Below are positions 32,419-40,610 of a stretch of DNA of 41,368 nt, one piece after another. The DNA lies in the NCBI GenBank assembly GCA_014860005.1, contig JACZKP010000029.1, positions 1-41,368 on the forward strand. Direction: 5' to 3'. Source of the DNA: Verrucomicrobiota bacterium. GTDB taxonomy: Bacteria > Verrucomicrobiota > Verrucomicrobiae > Limisphaerales > UBA11358. Position 1 is the first letter of the stretch. Each line of letters opens with the position of its first letter. Below the pieces are notes generated by a model, which saw nothing but the letters and a program-made list of their open reading frames with translations, did not search any database and was not told where the DNA came from. Made by a program: the position numbers and the translations under genes.

Positions 32419-34827
32419 ATGAAAAGGGCTTTTCATTCTGTTGGGGGACTGTTCGTCCGCAGCGCCACCGCGCTGGGGAAGGACGTGCTGCGTCTTGAGC
32501 TTTCTCCATCGGACATCGAGGCTCGTGATTTCCTCAAGCACATCGACCGTTTGGGGAACGCCGAGAGTTTCGTGGTCGAAGTCCCGGCAGATATGCTGGA
32601 AAGCATGGTGTCGCCTGAGGAGTTCGGGTCACGGGAGCACAAGATCGCCACGCTGCAGGGCAACTGCATCAACTTGAAAATGTCCATCTCTGGGGACAAT
32701 CACGAGATTGAGGTCCTTGATGCTTCTCCAGATCTCTCGTACATAATGGCTGGCAACGAGAAGACCGGCTTCAGACCCACGATCCGATTCAGCCGCCTTT
32801 TCCGACAATGCGTAGGCAATTTGGCTGGCAGCTTCGTCTTCAATCACATCCGCAATTTTTTCCGAGACAACGAGGGATTCCTGCTTCCATACGAGGGTGA
32901 GAAGCCGCTCAAACCCTATCAGAAACATTTGGTGCGGATTCTCTCGCCCTACAGCCAATCCCTCTGCCGGAGGCCCGAGCAATCTCGCGAACTGGGGTAT
33001 GCCTCATTCGAAGGCGATTTTCTGACCATCGAGCAACGGGTGGAATCCCTCTCTGGGGTTCTGATGGCGGAACGGACGTTCGCCAATGTTCAGCCCAACA
33101 GCCCGGTTTACGGCAAGGTAACGCTAACTGACATTGTGGGGCTGCCGGCCGAAAGCCGCTGGATGGAGACCGTCGGGGAAAAGCTGGATCGCGCTCTGGG
33201 CCAAAGCCAGCGATTGGACTATGCGGTGACCTCCTTGGACAACTACGTTCAAACCAAACTTCCGTTGCGCATTGCAGCTAGCATGGAAAAGCGGCTTCGG
33301 CGTTCTCTTTCGGAAACAGAAAAGGCCGAAGTGAAAACGCTGTTCGACCAATTCGTTGCCGAGCTCTTAACAGACGGCGAGCAAAAGTTGCAGCCGTTGG
33401 AAGAATTCTGTGACGCGGTGGGCGCACGGCGACGTTCGGTCCCAAAGCATGGTCTGGCGGTCCTGAACTTTTTGGCGCGCGACACCGCTTCCCCAATCAA
33501 AGGCCCAGTAAAGATGTCAGACGGTACTGAACTGGATTTCGGACGAGAGCTTTCCCGCCTTGTGGCAGATCCTCGCAGTTTCGGAGTGGAACTACCCGAA
33601 CACGAGGCAACAATTCAGCAGGCAGCTCAAGTGGCTTTGCTGAATTATATCTCGCGCGAAACGTTGCGTGCCTATTGGGGCATCAGCGAGCCGATCCCTT
33701 GCACATCGGCTTTCCAGGCATTGCAGGCTGAAAATGAGCAGAAGGTGACCGATCGCTTCACCAAGACACGCTACCCGTTGGCAAACCCGGCGGACATCTG
33801 CCGAAAATTTGATACAGCGCGGCAGTTGGTGACCCAATGCGCCTCTGCGTACCTATGCACCAAGGGGTCTGGAGTGGAAATGCTGGCACCGCCACGTTCC
33901 ATGCTTCAACGCTTGTCTGTCCGGAGCGCTGGGGTTCCCGACGTCACCCGTTCAAGGGGCCTCCTACTTCGCACTGCTTGTGCCGTCTATCGGAACGTGC
34001 CTGATGCAAAGGCCGATAATCTTCTGAAAGGATTTTCAATGCTGACCGGCCGCTCCGCAGATGACTACGCGCGCGAAGCCTCTTTTCTGGTCGGGTCGTA
34101 CAACATGACACGCGCTGAGGCGGCCGTGGCGCTGGCGCTCCATGAAGCAATTGAGACGGACAACCAGCGACTTGCCGAAAAGCTGGACGAATTCGGAAAG
34201 CAAAACGTCCCAGAATACAACCCGAAATTGGAGGCGGCCCTGGACTCGCGAGTGCGGGTTCAATCGCTGACGCCAACGGCTCTGGCCAGACTCGCCTCGG
34301 AGTCGCCAGAGGACGTGGTCAAGGCGTTGAGTCCTGAGGCACAGATTCAGGGTGAACTCGTGAATTCAAAGACATCAGCCGTAGCTGGTGCAGCAATGAA
34401 GGTGCTGCAGAACACGCTGCGAGATTCGCTGGATTTCTTCAAGACGAGTCTGCCGGCGTCACTCGAGTTTAAGAACATCGAGGGTTCGGTTTATAGTGGG
34501 CCTCAAAGCGCAAAGATCGTTTCGGAACTCGTCGAAGAGTCGATGGAAGGAACACTCTCTGACTACTTCCGCCTAGCTTCAATTCCGGATCCTGAACAGC
34601 GCGAGCAGCAAATGAACGTTCGCGCGGCCACATTGGCTGAACGGGCGGAACAGTCCAAAGACGCCTTGGAAATCGAAGCGGATGCCCGGTGCTACCCCTC
34701 CGGCCGTTCTCCCAAACGTACTGCGCGGGATTTGTTGGCCGAGGCGTTCAACAAAGCGATTCTCGGCAGCGGGAAATTTGAAATGGATCCGTACGCGTTT
34801 GCCCCACCTTCATTCGCCTCCCCGTAG
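32419..34827 (+). CDS. Large unrecognised protein (802 residues)
   Basis: No family is recognised. The protein looks cytoplasmic and mostly alpha-helical, with no membrane helix and few Cys. The N-terminal third mixes strands and helices (SFVVEVPADMLESMV; TLQGNCINLKMSIS); the middle has a charged helix (SMEKRLRRSLSETEKAEVK); the C terminus is helical until a short Pro-rich end (PYAFAPPSFASP). It is a single-gene unit with a near-leaderless start, and its 3' end overlaps the convergent 119-residue gene by 18 bp. Size, strand and promoter resemble the 780-residue gene at 23692, although I see no sequence similarity. Confidence 0.75.
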   Translation: MKRAFHSVGGLFVRSATALGKDVLRLELSPSDIEARDFLKHIDRLGNAESFVVEVPADMLESMVSPEEFGSREHKIATLQGNCINLKMSISGDNHEIEVLDASPDLSYIMAGNEKTGFRPTIRFSRLFRQCVGNLAGSFVFNHIRNFFRDNEGFLLPYEGEKPLKPYQKHLVRILSPYSQSLCRRPEQSRELGYASFEGDFLTIEQRVESLSGVLMAERTFANVQPNSPVYGKVTLTDIVGLPAESRWMETVGEKLDRALGQSQRLDYAVTSLDNYVQTKLPLRIAASMEKRLRRSLSETEKAEVKTLFDQFVAELLTDGEQKLQPLEEFCDAVGARRRSVPKHGLAVLNFLARDTASPIKGPVKMSDGTELDFGRELSRLVADPRSFGVELPEHEATIQQAAQVALLNYISRETLRAYWGISEPIPCTSAFQALQAENEQKVTDRFTKTRYPLANPADICRKFDTARQLVTQCASAYLCTKGSGVEMLAPPRSMLQRLSVRSAGVPDVTRSRGLLLRTACAVYRNVPDAKADNLLKGFSMLTGRSADDYAREASFLVGSYNMTRAEAAVALALHEAIETDNQRLAEKLDEFGKQNVPEYNPKLEAALDSRVRVQSLTPTALARLASESPEDVVKALSPEAQIQGELVNSKTSAVAGAAMKVLQNTLRDSLDFFKTSLPASLEFKNIEGSVYSGPQSAKIVSELVEESMEGTLSDYFRLASIPDPEQREQQMNVRAATLAERAEQSKDALEIEADARCYPSGRSPKRTARDLLAEAFNKAILGSGKFEMDPYAFAPPSFASP

Positions 34828-35169
34828 CCCAAGTTCCGCAGGAAGATCGCAAACGGCTCGCTTCGCCATCTCGTCCGCTGGGAGTTCTGGGAAGAGGGCG
34901 ATTGCGTGGTCACCGTCACCCTTGCCGTTCGAGGTGCAAACAACTCGAAGGTTCCCGTGTATATCCAATCCAACGAGAATGTCAGCGATCGCATTTGAGC
35001 CGCGGAGGACGCGGATGGCGATTTCCCGGTAATTTGCACCATCACCCGAAGGTTCAGCACGCAATCTAATGGCTTTCGGATTCTTGCCGTTGTTCCTGGC
35101 GGCAAACTCGAATGCTTTCGCGGAACAAAATTCGTCGATCTTTCTCCGCGACCGCGTGTGCGCACTCAC
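34810..35169 (-). CDS. Unrecognised 119-residue protein
   Basis: This protein starts at GTG 35169, 15 nt after the stop of the zinc-finger gene, and its end overlaps the convergent 802-residue gene by 18 bp. It has a strand-rich middle (IAIRVLRGSNAIADILVGLD, LRVVCTSNGKGDGDHAIALF) and no recognised domain. The composition is protein-like; a second frame over the same DNA (34692-35165) is rejected. Last gene of the coupling-protein unit. Confidence 0.55.
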   Translation of the reverse strand: MSAHTRSRRKIDEFCSAKAFEFAARNNGKNPKAIRLRAEPSGDGANYREIAIRVLRGSNAIADILVGLDIHGNLRVVCTSNGKGDGDHAIALFPELPADEMAKRAVCDLPAELGLRGGE

Positions 35170-35184
35170 AATTTCGAGTTTGGC

Positions 35185-36090
35185 TCAATTTGAAACGGAT
35201 GGAGCGTCGGGCCGTTTGACCGTGGGTTGCTCGACGAGTTTGAGCATTTTCAGAATGAATTTCGGAATGCGCTGATAGACGTCCCGGCCCATGGCCTGCC
35301 GTCCGTTCGGATCTGATACTTCCGCGAACGCTGGCTCGGGCGCGGTCTTGCCGTGAGCGGAGGTTTCGCGCCGGGTGGCGAGCGGCGCCTCAGCTAGAAC
35401 CTCAGGGCGCGCCACTGAATCCATCCCATCATCTGCCGGTGCCTCTGCATTTTCCGGTTCAGTTGGTTGCTTCTCCAGCGATGGGAGCTTTTTGATGCGA
35501 AGGGTGGCGGATTGGCTGTGTCCGCTGCCGCTGTCGCCGTTTTGCGCGCCTTTGGTTCCGCTTGCGCCTTTGCCACTTTTTGCGCCGCCGGGGCGGTTAT
35601 CAAGCAGAGCGGGTTTGAACGTGTGTGGAATGAACGCTTTTGTAAACCGGCACTGCGGGTAGCCGTCGCAGCCGTACCATTTCGAGTCATCGATGGCGGT
35701 AATGAGTTGCAGTTTTCCAGTTTTACACTTGGGGCAGGCTTCATTAGTGATCTGCTTCGACTTGAGCTTGGGGGCGATGCGGACCTTGTAACCTTCGTTC
35801 AGCAGAAGGCGGCCGCGGATTGTGGTTTCGTTGCCGTCTTTCTTCCAAGTTAAGGTCTTTTCCGAAGATGTGACCTTCTCACCGTGCAACATTTCCTGAA
35901 GATCCGTCGGGGTAAGTTCGCAGCCCATGAAATGCCGCCAGATGCGCAAGTGACATTTGGTGCATGTGAACCGATCTGGTCCCATACGGAAATGGCATCC
36001 CTTCTCTTGCTCTGGCTGATTGCAGGAGTCGGGACAAGACACCTCCGAAATGTTGTGGAGACGTTTATTGCCTGGCGTGCTGGTCTCCAT
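35185..36090 (-). CDS. Topoisomerase-III-tail/zinc-ribbon protein without catalytic domain
   Basis: This 301-residue protein has an N-terminal Cys-rich module (Cys19, 23, 32, then FTCTKC at 41-46), then a segment of the topoisomerase III C-terminal repeat type (about 58-107, LTPTDLQEMLHGEKV and LLLNEGYKVRIAPK), then a topoisomerase zinc ribbon (Cys119, Cys122, Cys141, Cys147). Such modules bind single-stranded DNA at the tail of TopA/TopB; the catalytic toprim and Tyr domains are absent. The rest is disordered and basic/acidic. ATG 36090 is chosen; 36117 is possible. It overlaps the end of the coupling-protein gene by 26 bp, which suits a DNA-handling partner of that ATPase. Confidence 0.78.
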   Translation of the reverse strand: METSTPGNKRLHNISEVSCPDSCNQPEQEKGCHFRMGPDRFTCTKCHLRIWRHFMGCELTPTDLQEMLHGEKVTSSEKTLTWKKDGNETTIRGRLLLNEGYKVRIAPKLKSKQITNEACPKCKTGKLQLITAIDDSKWYGCDGYPQCRFTKAFIPHTFKPALLDNRPGGAKSGKGASGTKGAQNGDSGSGHSQSATLRIKKLPSLEKQPTEPENAEAPADDGMDSVARPEVLAEAPLATRRETSAHGKTAPEPAFAEVSDPNGRQAMGRDVYQRIPKFILKMLKLVEQPTVKRPDAPSVSN

Positions 36091-38836
36091 TTGGATTTTG
36101 TAGCTCGTCGGGCACATCGGTCAGGTTGGCGAAGATGCGCCTGGCTTGTTCGCTGCAAACTGACTTTTCAGCCCCTTTGGGGGCTGGCATGCTTTCCAGC
36201 ATCTTTTCGATGCCGGAACTGTCCGAATCGAAGTCGCTCGTTGGCAAGTCCGGTGGCGTCTCTGCAGCGTCGCCTGCAACCGGTACGGTGATTTTGTCGT
36301 CCTCGGGACTGTAAAATGGATCGCTCTTCTGGCTCGCCTCCAAGTCCGAGAGCCATGTTCTGTTCTGATCGACGTACTTGTATAGGTCCTCAGGTTTGGG
36401 TGCCCCAAGCTCCTGCATGATCTGTTTCGCAGCTTCCTCGGTGACATCGGTCGCGCTCCCGCTCACATCCTCGGATTCAGATGCAGCGGCGGTTGCGGCG
36501 GCACCGTTGAAGCTCGCTCCGCTGCCTGGCAGTCCAACTGGCAGATTGTTGCGCCATGAGCGGAGAATACCCTTGGCCCGTTGTTCGCGCTCTGCGGGGT
36601 CCGTCGGCTTTACGTTGTCGCGACCGTCAAACAGATGAGGAATGCCGAGCTGCCAGGCGCGGTTCTCAATGTATGCCTGGTAATAGTCGTTGGCCGCAGC
36701 GGCGAGGTCCTTCTTGTCGTAGAAGCAAGCGGTCTGGCGCAGGTTGGTCTTTACAATTCGCTGTCGGATATCTGGTGCTTCCTTGTTAAATAACACGGCA
36801 TCGAAAGGCGCCATCTGCGTGTAGAAATAGGAGGCATCGAATCGGTGTTGTTTCTCTTGTCGACGGGTGATGGAGGGCGCTCGTCCATCCACCGCGCTGG
36901 ACAACTTCAAGTCGTGGCCTTGGAAATCCTCGCGCGTGGCCCAGATCTGACCCATCGTCGCTTCCGCAAGCTTATTTGTTTTCTCGTCAAGGCCCTGCAG
37001 AAAGACGCGCGAGCCAAAGCACTGAATGAACGCGTCGATTTTGTTTTCGTCACGCTGCACCGCAAGGAGCGAAGATTTTGCCTGCGTGCAAACCAGATTT
37101 AGAATTCGCGACTGCCGCGAAAGCGACAGGAATTTTTCGTCGCCACCGGATTTGCTGCCGCCTGAAGTCGTGATGAAGAACTGGTATTCGTCCGCGAGGA
37201 AAAGGAGAAACCGACTCTTGTTGACCGGCGCCGCTTGTGTGCGCCTGAGAACCGCCTGCTGGAAATCCAATTTCATACAGGTGCCGATGAGCATCTGCGC
37301 ATTCGGGTAGGCGCTCAACACCAGCGTATAGACTTTGCCGTTGTTGAGGCAGTCCTCAAAACTGAATCGGGACGGCTGGCAAAATGTTTTGAGCAATTGG
37401 GCGTTGCGGGTCACGTCACCGAAGAGGTTGGTTACACATGACTGGATGTTGCCTTTCGTTTTCGGGTCGTGAACCATCCATTCACCGGTGAAGTAGTCCT
37501 CCAGATTCCGCAGCAGCAGAATCTCGTAGTCGTTCGCCCCCATGAGCTGTTTGTTTCGGATGACGTCCTTGAGCCGGCCCAGATACTCCTTGAGGAATTG
37601 CTCGTTGGAAGTGAATCGCTGAATCTCGTTGACGCTGCACTCCCGACCCAGAGGCCCTTCGACCTGGCGGAACAATTCAATGCAGTGAGCGATGTGCTTT
37701 TCCGAAGCCTGCGACCAGTATGCGTTGTCGCTGCCAAACGAATTTCCGGTGACTTCAGCGACGGACATGATGCGGCCAGCGGCCTCGGTCGAGGCGGCGC
37801 CGCGCGGGACAAGATTATACGTCAGGCCATTGTTGATGGAGTGGACTCCGAGGTAACGCAGGCGTTTGGGTCTATCACACGTGACAACGGCGCCGTGTGC
37901 GTCTCGGACGTAAACTGGCTGCCGTTTTTGCGTGTGGGACACGCGGTAGAGCCGCCCGTTCTTCTCTTCACGCCAGCCCAACCAGCGAATCGATTTGCCA
38001 GCAACGTCGAATTCCAACTGCGTGAGCCGCGCGTGAACTTCCGGTCGCAGGAATGTGCCGCGGTCACTGAACATGTATGAGGAAAGCGTTTCACAACTGC
38101 CTGGGCCAGTGAGCAACAAAATCTTGTTTCCGGAGTCGTCTGTGCCGAGCACGTCTTTCGGCCCCGTGGCCGTTTCCAGCACAAGGTCGCATTCCTGCAT
38201 GGATGTCCCCCCCATGCAACTGACCAGAAAATGTTCCCCCGTCGTGGCCTCCTCAAACTCGAGGATGTAATAATCGTTGTCCGGGCGGATGACGACGAGG
38301 TCCTCCAGCAAATCTCGGCCGTGCTTCTGCATCACATGGATGAGCGCTTGGTGGAAGTCACCTTTGACGTCCAGCACGAAGCCGCCCCACTTGGCGTCCG
38401 GTGCTTTTGGATCGTCATTCTTGTACAGCGCAGTGATCGAATCGAGGATTGGGAAAACAACCGCGGATGTTTTACCCGAACCAATCGCACCGAAGGCGAT
38501 GATATTGGTGAAGAGGGCAGATTCGTTGAAGGTCATCCCGCCCAGGCTGATTTCCAATTTTTTGGAGTTCTTTCGCCGAGGCACAATGCCCCAGCGGTTC
38601 TTCACCGCGAGTTTGGAGGCAATCAGGCTGCTCAAGGAAACAGTGAGGATTCCGAGAGCTGCTTCCGGAATAACGGTTCCTCCCGGCATCCAGATGGATG
38701 CAGGCTGAATCAGACGGGACATCATGCCGAGGCCCGGCGTGCCAATTGTTACCAGTGCGCCCGCTTGTGCCGCGTACGTCCAATTGCTGCACTCAGGAAC
38801 TGCGTCGGCCAACGCGCGCGCGACTCTTGCCAGCAT
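36065..38836 (-). CDS. VirD4/TrwB/TraG-like coupling ATPase
   Basis: This 923-residue protein resembles conjugative coupling proteins, which bring DNA to the secretion channel. Two hydrophobic segments occur in the first 75 residues (about 25-43 and 58-76). Walker A GAIGSGKT is at 116-123 (AFGAIGSGKTSAVVFPIL), a VLDVKGDF element follows at about 154, and Walker B LLFLADE is at 544-550. Between the two lies an atypical insertion of roughly 130 residues (about 205-340) without a recognised fold. After Walker B, SRQSRILNLVCTQAKSSL is the usual post-Walker B helix/strand. The last 150 residues are disordered and acidic. The protein is much longer than TrwB (about 500). No relaxase or VirB4 gene is visible nearby. 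Confidence 0.85.
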   Translation of the reverse strand: MLARVARALADAVPECSNWTYAAQAGALVTIGTPGLGMMSRLIQPASIWMPGGTVIPEAALGILTVSLSSLIASKLAVKNRWGIVPRRKNSKKLEISLGGMTFNESALFTNIIAFGAIGSGKTSAVVFPILDSITALYKNDDPKAPDAKWGGFVLDVKGDFHQALIHVMQKHGRDLLEDLVVIRPDNDYYILEFEEATTGEHFLVSCMGGTSMQECDLVLETATGPKDVLGTDDSGNKILLLTGPGSCETLSSYMFSDRGTFLRPEVHARLTQLEFDVAGKSIRWLGWREEKNGRLYRVSHTQKRQPVYVRDAHGAVVTCDRPKRLRYLGVHSINNGLTYNLVPRGAASTEAAGRIMSVAEVTGNSFGSDNAYWSQASEKHIAHCIELFRQVEGPLGRECSVNEIQRFTSNEQFLKEYLGRLKDVIRNKQLMGANDYEILLLRNLEDYFTGEWMVHDPKTKGNIQSCVTNLFGDVTRNAQLLKTFCQPSRFSFEDCLNNGKVYTLVLSAYPNAQMLIGTCMKLDFQQAVLRRTQAAPVNKSRFLLFLADEYQFFITTSGGSKSGGDEKFLSLSRQSRILNLVCTQAKSSLLAVQRDENKIDAFIQCFGSRVFLQGLDEKTNKLAEATMGQIWATREDFQGHDLKLSSAVDGRAPSITRRQEKQHRFDASYFYTQMAPFDAVLFNKEAPDIRQRIVKTNLRQTACFYDKKDLAAAANDYYQAYIENRAWQLGIPHLFDGRDNVKPTDPAEREQRAKGILRSWRNNLPVGLPGSGASFNGAAATAAASESEDVSGSATDVTEEAAKQIMQELGAPKPEDLYKYVDQNRTWLSDLEASQKSDPFYSPEDDKITVPVAGDAAETPPDLPTSDFDSDSSGIEKMLESMPAPKGAEKSVCSEQARRIFANLTDVPDELQNPNGDQHARQ
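36097..36102 (-). promoter_or_regulatory. Weak -10-like TACAAA inside coupling-protein gene
   Basis: TACAAA (4/6 to TATAAT) lies 6 nt before ATG 36090 of the zinc-ribbon gene, the same spacing as the leaderless starts elsewhere in the module. It lies inside the coupling-protein coding sequence, so chance is likely. Confidence 0.25.
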
Positions 38837-38842
38837 ACTACA

Positions 38843-38848
38843 ATTCTA
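38843..38848 (-). promoter_or_regulatory. -10 element TAGAAT, leaderless start of coupling protein
   Basis: TAGAAT in CGCCCTAGAATTG (minus strand) ends 6 nt before ATG 38836. Expected transcription start coincides with the start codon. No ribosome-binding site fits between. Confidence 0.5.
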
Positions 38849-38922
38849 GGGCGTCGGAGCCGGGTTGCCTCCGTTGATCGGTGTGAAGGTTTGGTCAGAT
38901 CTCACTCGATAGAGGCCGACAA

Positions 38923-39417
38923 TTATTGGAGATCGCAGGCGCTGAGGTCGAGTTTTCCGTTTTCGATCTTTATCGCCAGAGCGTGCCGCCCTTTCGTGAC
39001 AACGACGCCGCTGGGACCGGCCAGTTCCTGGAAATCGGCCAGTACCTGGCGGACTTCATCGTCGGTCAAATGCCAGAATGAATGCTGGTTTTTGTGGAGC
39101 GTGATGGCTTCATTGCAGAACAACTGGAGCGCTTCTGGCACCGCTTGATAAGGCAAGCCATCCAGTTTTCGGCCCTCTTTGATGATCACATTGACACTGT
39201 CGCCATCCAGCGTGATTTCAAACAGGTTTTCGCGCGTGGCAACCTTTACCGGCCCGCCCGCCCGGAGGTGATCGCTGACCAGCGGCTCCAGTTCGGCGAG
39301 TTTCCGATGGTTGTGCAGAATGTTGAAGCGCACATCCACCAGCCAGCCCAACTTGGGCTTTTCTTCCCGTAGTTGACGGATGTCCATGAATTTGGGTTCG
39401 GCGCCGTTCTCCTCCAC
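38923..39417 (-). CDS. Unrecognised 164-residue protein
   Basis: This protein starts at GTG 39417 with a TACAAT hexamer 6 nt upstream. It has strand segments (FEITLDGDSVNVIIKEG; SGVVVTKGRHALAIKIENG) and helices (YQAVPEALQLFCNEAI; TDDEVRQVLADFQEL) and no recognised domain; one Cys near each end. It is a single-gene unit upstream of the coupling-protein gene (86-bp gap). Confidence 0.65.
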   Translation of the reverse strand: MEENGAEPKFMDIRQLREEKPKLGWLVDVRFNILHNHRKLAELEPLVSDHLRAGGPVKVATRENLFEITLDGDSVNVIIKEGRKLDGLPYQAVPEALQLFCNEAITLHKNQHSFWHLTDDEVRQVLADFQELAGPSGVVVTKGRHALAIKIENGKLDLSACDLQ

Positions 39418-39423
39418 ACTTCA

Positions 39424-39429
39424 ATTGTA
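39424..39429 (-). promoter_or_regulatory. -10 element TACAAT, leaderless start
   Basis: TACAAT (5/6) on the minus strand ends 6 nt before the GTG start at 39417. Together with the other start-adjacent hexamers it supports the leaderless pattern. Confidence 0.45.
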
Positions 39430-39494
39430 GTGTGGCGCAGCCGTATGGACGCCTTTGCTTCTCACGGTTCTCCAATCGACACCACGGAGGGCCA

Positions 39495-39500
39495 TATAAT
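39495..39500 (+). promoter_or_regulatory. -10 element TATAAT, leaderless start
   Basis: A perfect TATAAT in GGGCCATATAATGGGG ends 5 nt before ATG 39506. No TTGACA is found at the usual distance. The best single example of the start-adjacent promoter pattern. Confidence 0.55.
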
Positions 39501-39505
39501 GGGGC

Positions 39506-40111
39506 ATGAAGTTGACAATGAATCAAAGCCGGGTTCCGGTTCAGCTCCGCAAGGATTTGGTAGCCGAGGTCAAATCCAGGCTGGAGCCGGGAATGGACTT
39601 CAACATGGTTTACGGTCAGCTGCTCTCCCGCCTGGAGAAGTCCGAACAGCCCTCAATGGAGCAGGCCAAATTGCTCCTGCAGAATCCCGCCGCGCTGCTG
39701 GCCGACCATGCGGAAAGGAAGGCCGCCTCCCGCGAGGCGCAGGAGCGCTTGAAGGTGCAAGTGGTAAACGCAAATATTCCGAAGAAGGCGGCGAACCGCG
39801 ACCAATTGGTTGCGGACACCCTGGGGTTCGTCGCGCGCTTCCCGATGCTGACCGCCACGGAGGTCAAGGCAGTGACTCTGCTGCGACAGGAAAACGGCAA
39901 CCGGGATCCGCAGGTGATTCACACTCACGAAATCGCTTCGCCTGATGAACTGGCGGATCACCTTACGAGTTCCCAACCTCTGGGGGCACCCCTCGGCAGG
40001 CCAGGAGCGCGATTCTCCGCATCGTGCCAAGTCTTCATGCTAAACGACGGCGAGGCAATGGAACATGATCCGGAGGCTGCGCCTGCCCACATCCCTGCAT
40101 TGGAGGTATAA
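39506..40111 (+). CDS. Possible ribbon-helix-helix-type DNA-binding protein
   Basis: This 201-residue protein starts with a strand-helix-helix pattern (SRVPVQLRKDLVAEVKSRL, then FNMVYGQLLSRLEKS), which resembles ribbon-helix-helix DNA-binding proteins such as plasmid or conjugation accessory factors. The remainder is helical (residues 60-95, Ala/Glu/Lys-rich) with a less ordered C terminus. The call is weak because the pattern is short. The next gene follows its stop by 1 nt. It is divergent from the 164-residue gene. Confidence 0.6.
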   Translation: MKLTMNQSRVPVQLRKDLVAEVKSRLEPGMDFNMVYGQLLSRLEKSEQPSMEQAKLLLQNPAALLADHAERKAASREAQERLKVQVVNANIPKKAANRDQLVADTLGFVARFPMLTATEVKAVTLLRQENGNRDPQVIHTHEIASPDELADHLTSSQPLGAPLGRPGARFSASCQVFMLNDGEAMEHDPEAAPAHIPALEV

Positions 40112-40112
40112 C

Positions 40113-40448
40113 ATGAGGGGGTTCTCGTCCGATCGTGTCCGTTGCCCTCGGAAAGATCGAGCCGACACAAGGAGCGAAATTCTTGACTGGCAGCGGCAGC
40201 GTTTATCCGAGCAGCCTGGCTACGATGCAGAAAAATCATCTCATATGGTATGGGAAAGATCGTCCATGGTTAAGTCGCTGAACGCCGAAACCAAAGGTGC
40301 TCAGAACGACGACAAATTGCCGTCTGCTGGACGCATGAGGCGTTTGATTAAAGTTTTCACGACACTCATGGCTGCTCTTCAGGTTCCCTATGGTTATCAG
40401 GACCGTACGGGGTTTCATTTCGGAACGCCAACGGGGAACTGTGAGTGA
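40113..40448 (+). CDS. Small basic protein, unknown
   Basis: This 111-residue ORF starts at ATG 40113 with a good GGAGG 6 nt upstream (40102-40106), overlapping the preceding stop region, so translation is supported. The product is basic and rich in Arg and Ser, with no recognised domain and little predicted structure except RRLIKVFTTLMAALQV near the end. Composition alone is not convincing; the ribosome-binding site and tight spacing are the main support. Confidence 0.5.
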   Translation: MRGFSSDRVRCPRKDRADTRSEILDWQRQRLSEQPGYDAEKSSHMVWERSSMVKSLNAETKGAQNDDKLPSAGRMRRLIKVFTTLMAALQVPYGYQDRTGFHFGTPTGNCE

Positions 40449-40610
40449 TTTTATTTGAGCCGGCTAACCGCATCGGGCTCGCGAAGCGAACTTGAAAGAC
40501 GCACGTCAAAACAATTCTTCGTTTTTGTCGGCAACCGTTCAATCGAACATCGTCAACACGAAACTGCAGCAACCATCACTTTGATGAGGGTGTAAAGCGG
40601 GTCGATTGAT
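40449..40610. other. Gene-free gap between transfer module and helicase
   Basis: This 162-bp AT-rich gap lies between convergent genes. A weak imperfect hairpin (GCTCGC/GCGAAC) is present near 40480, without a clear T-run. No att site, tRNA or repeat was recognised. Confidence 0.4.
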
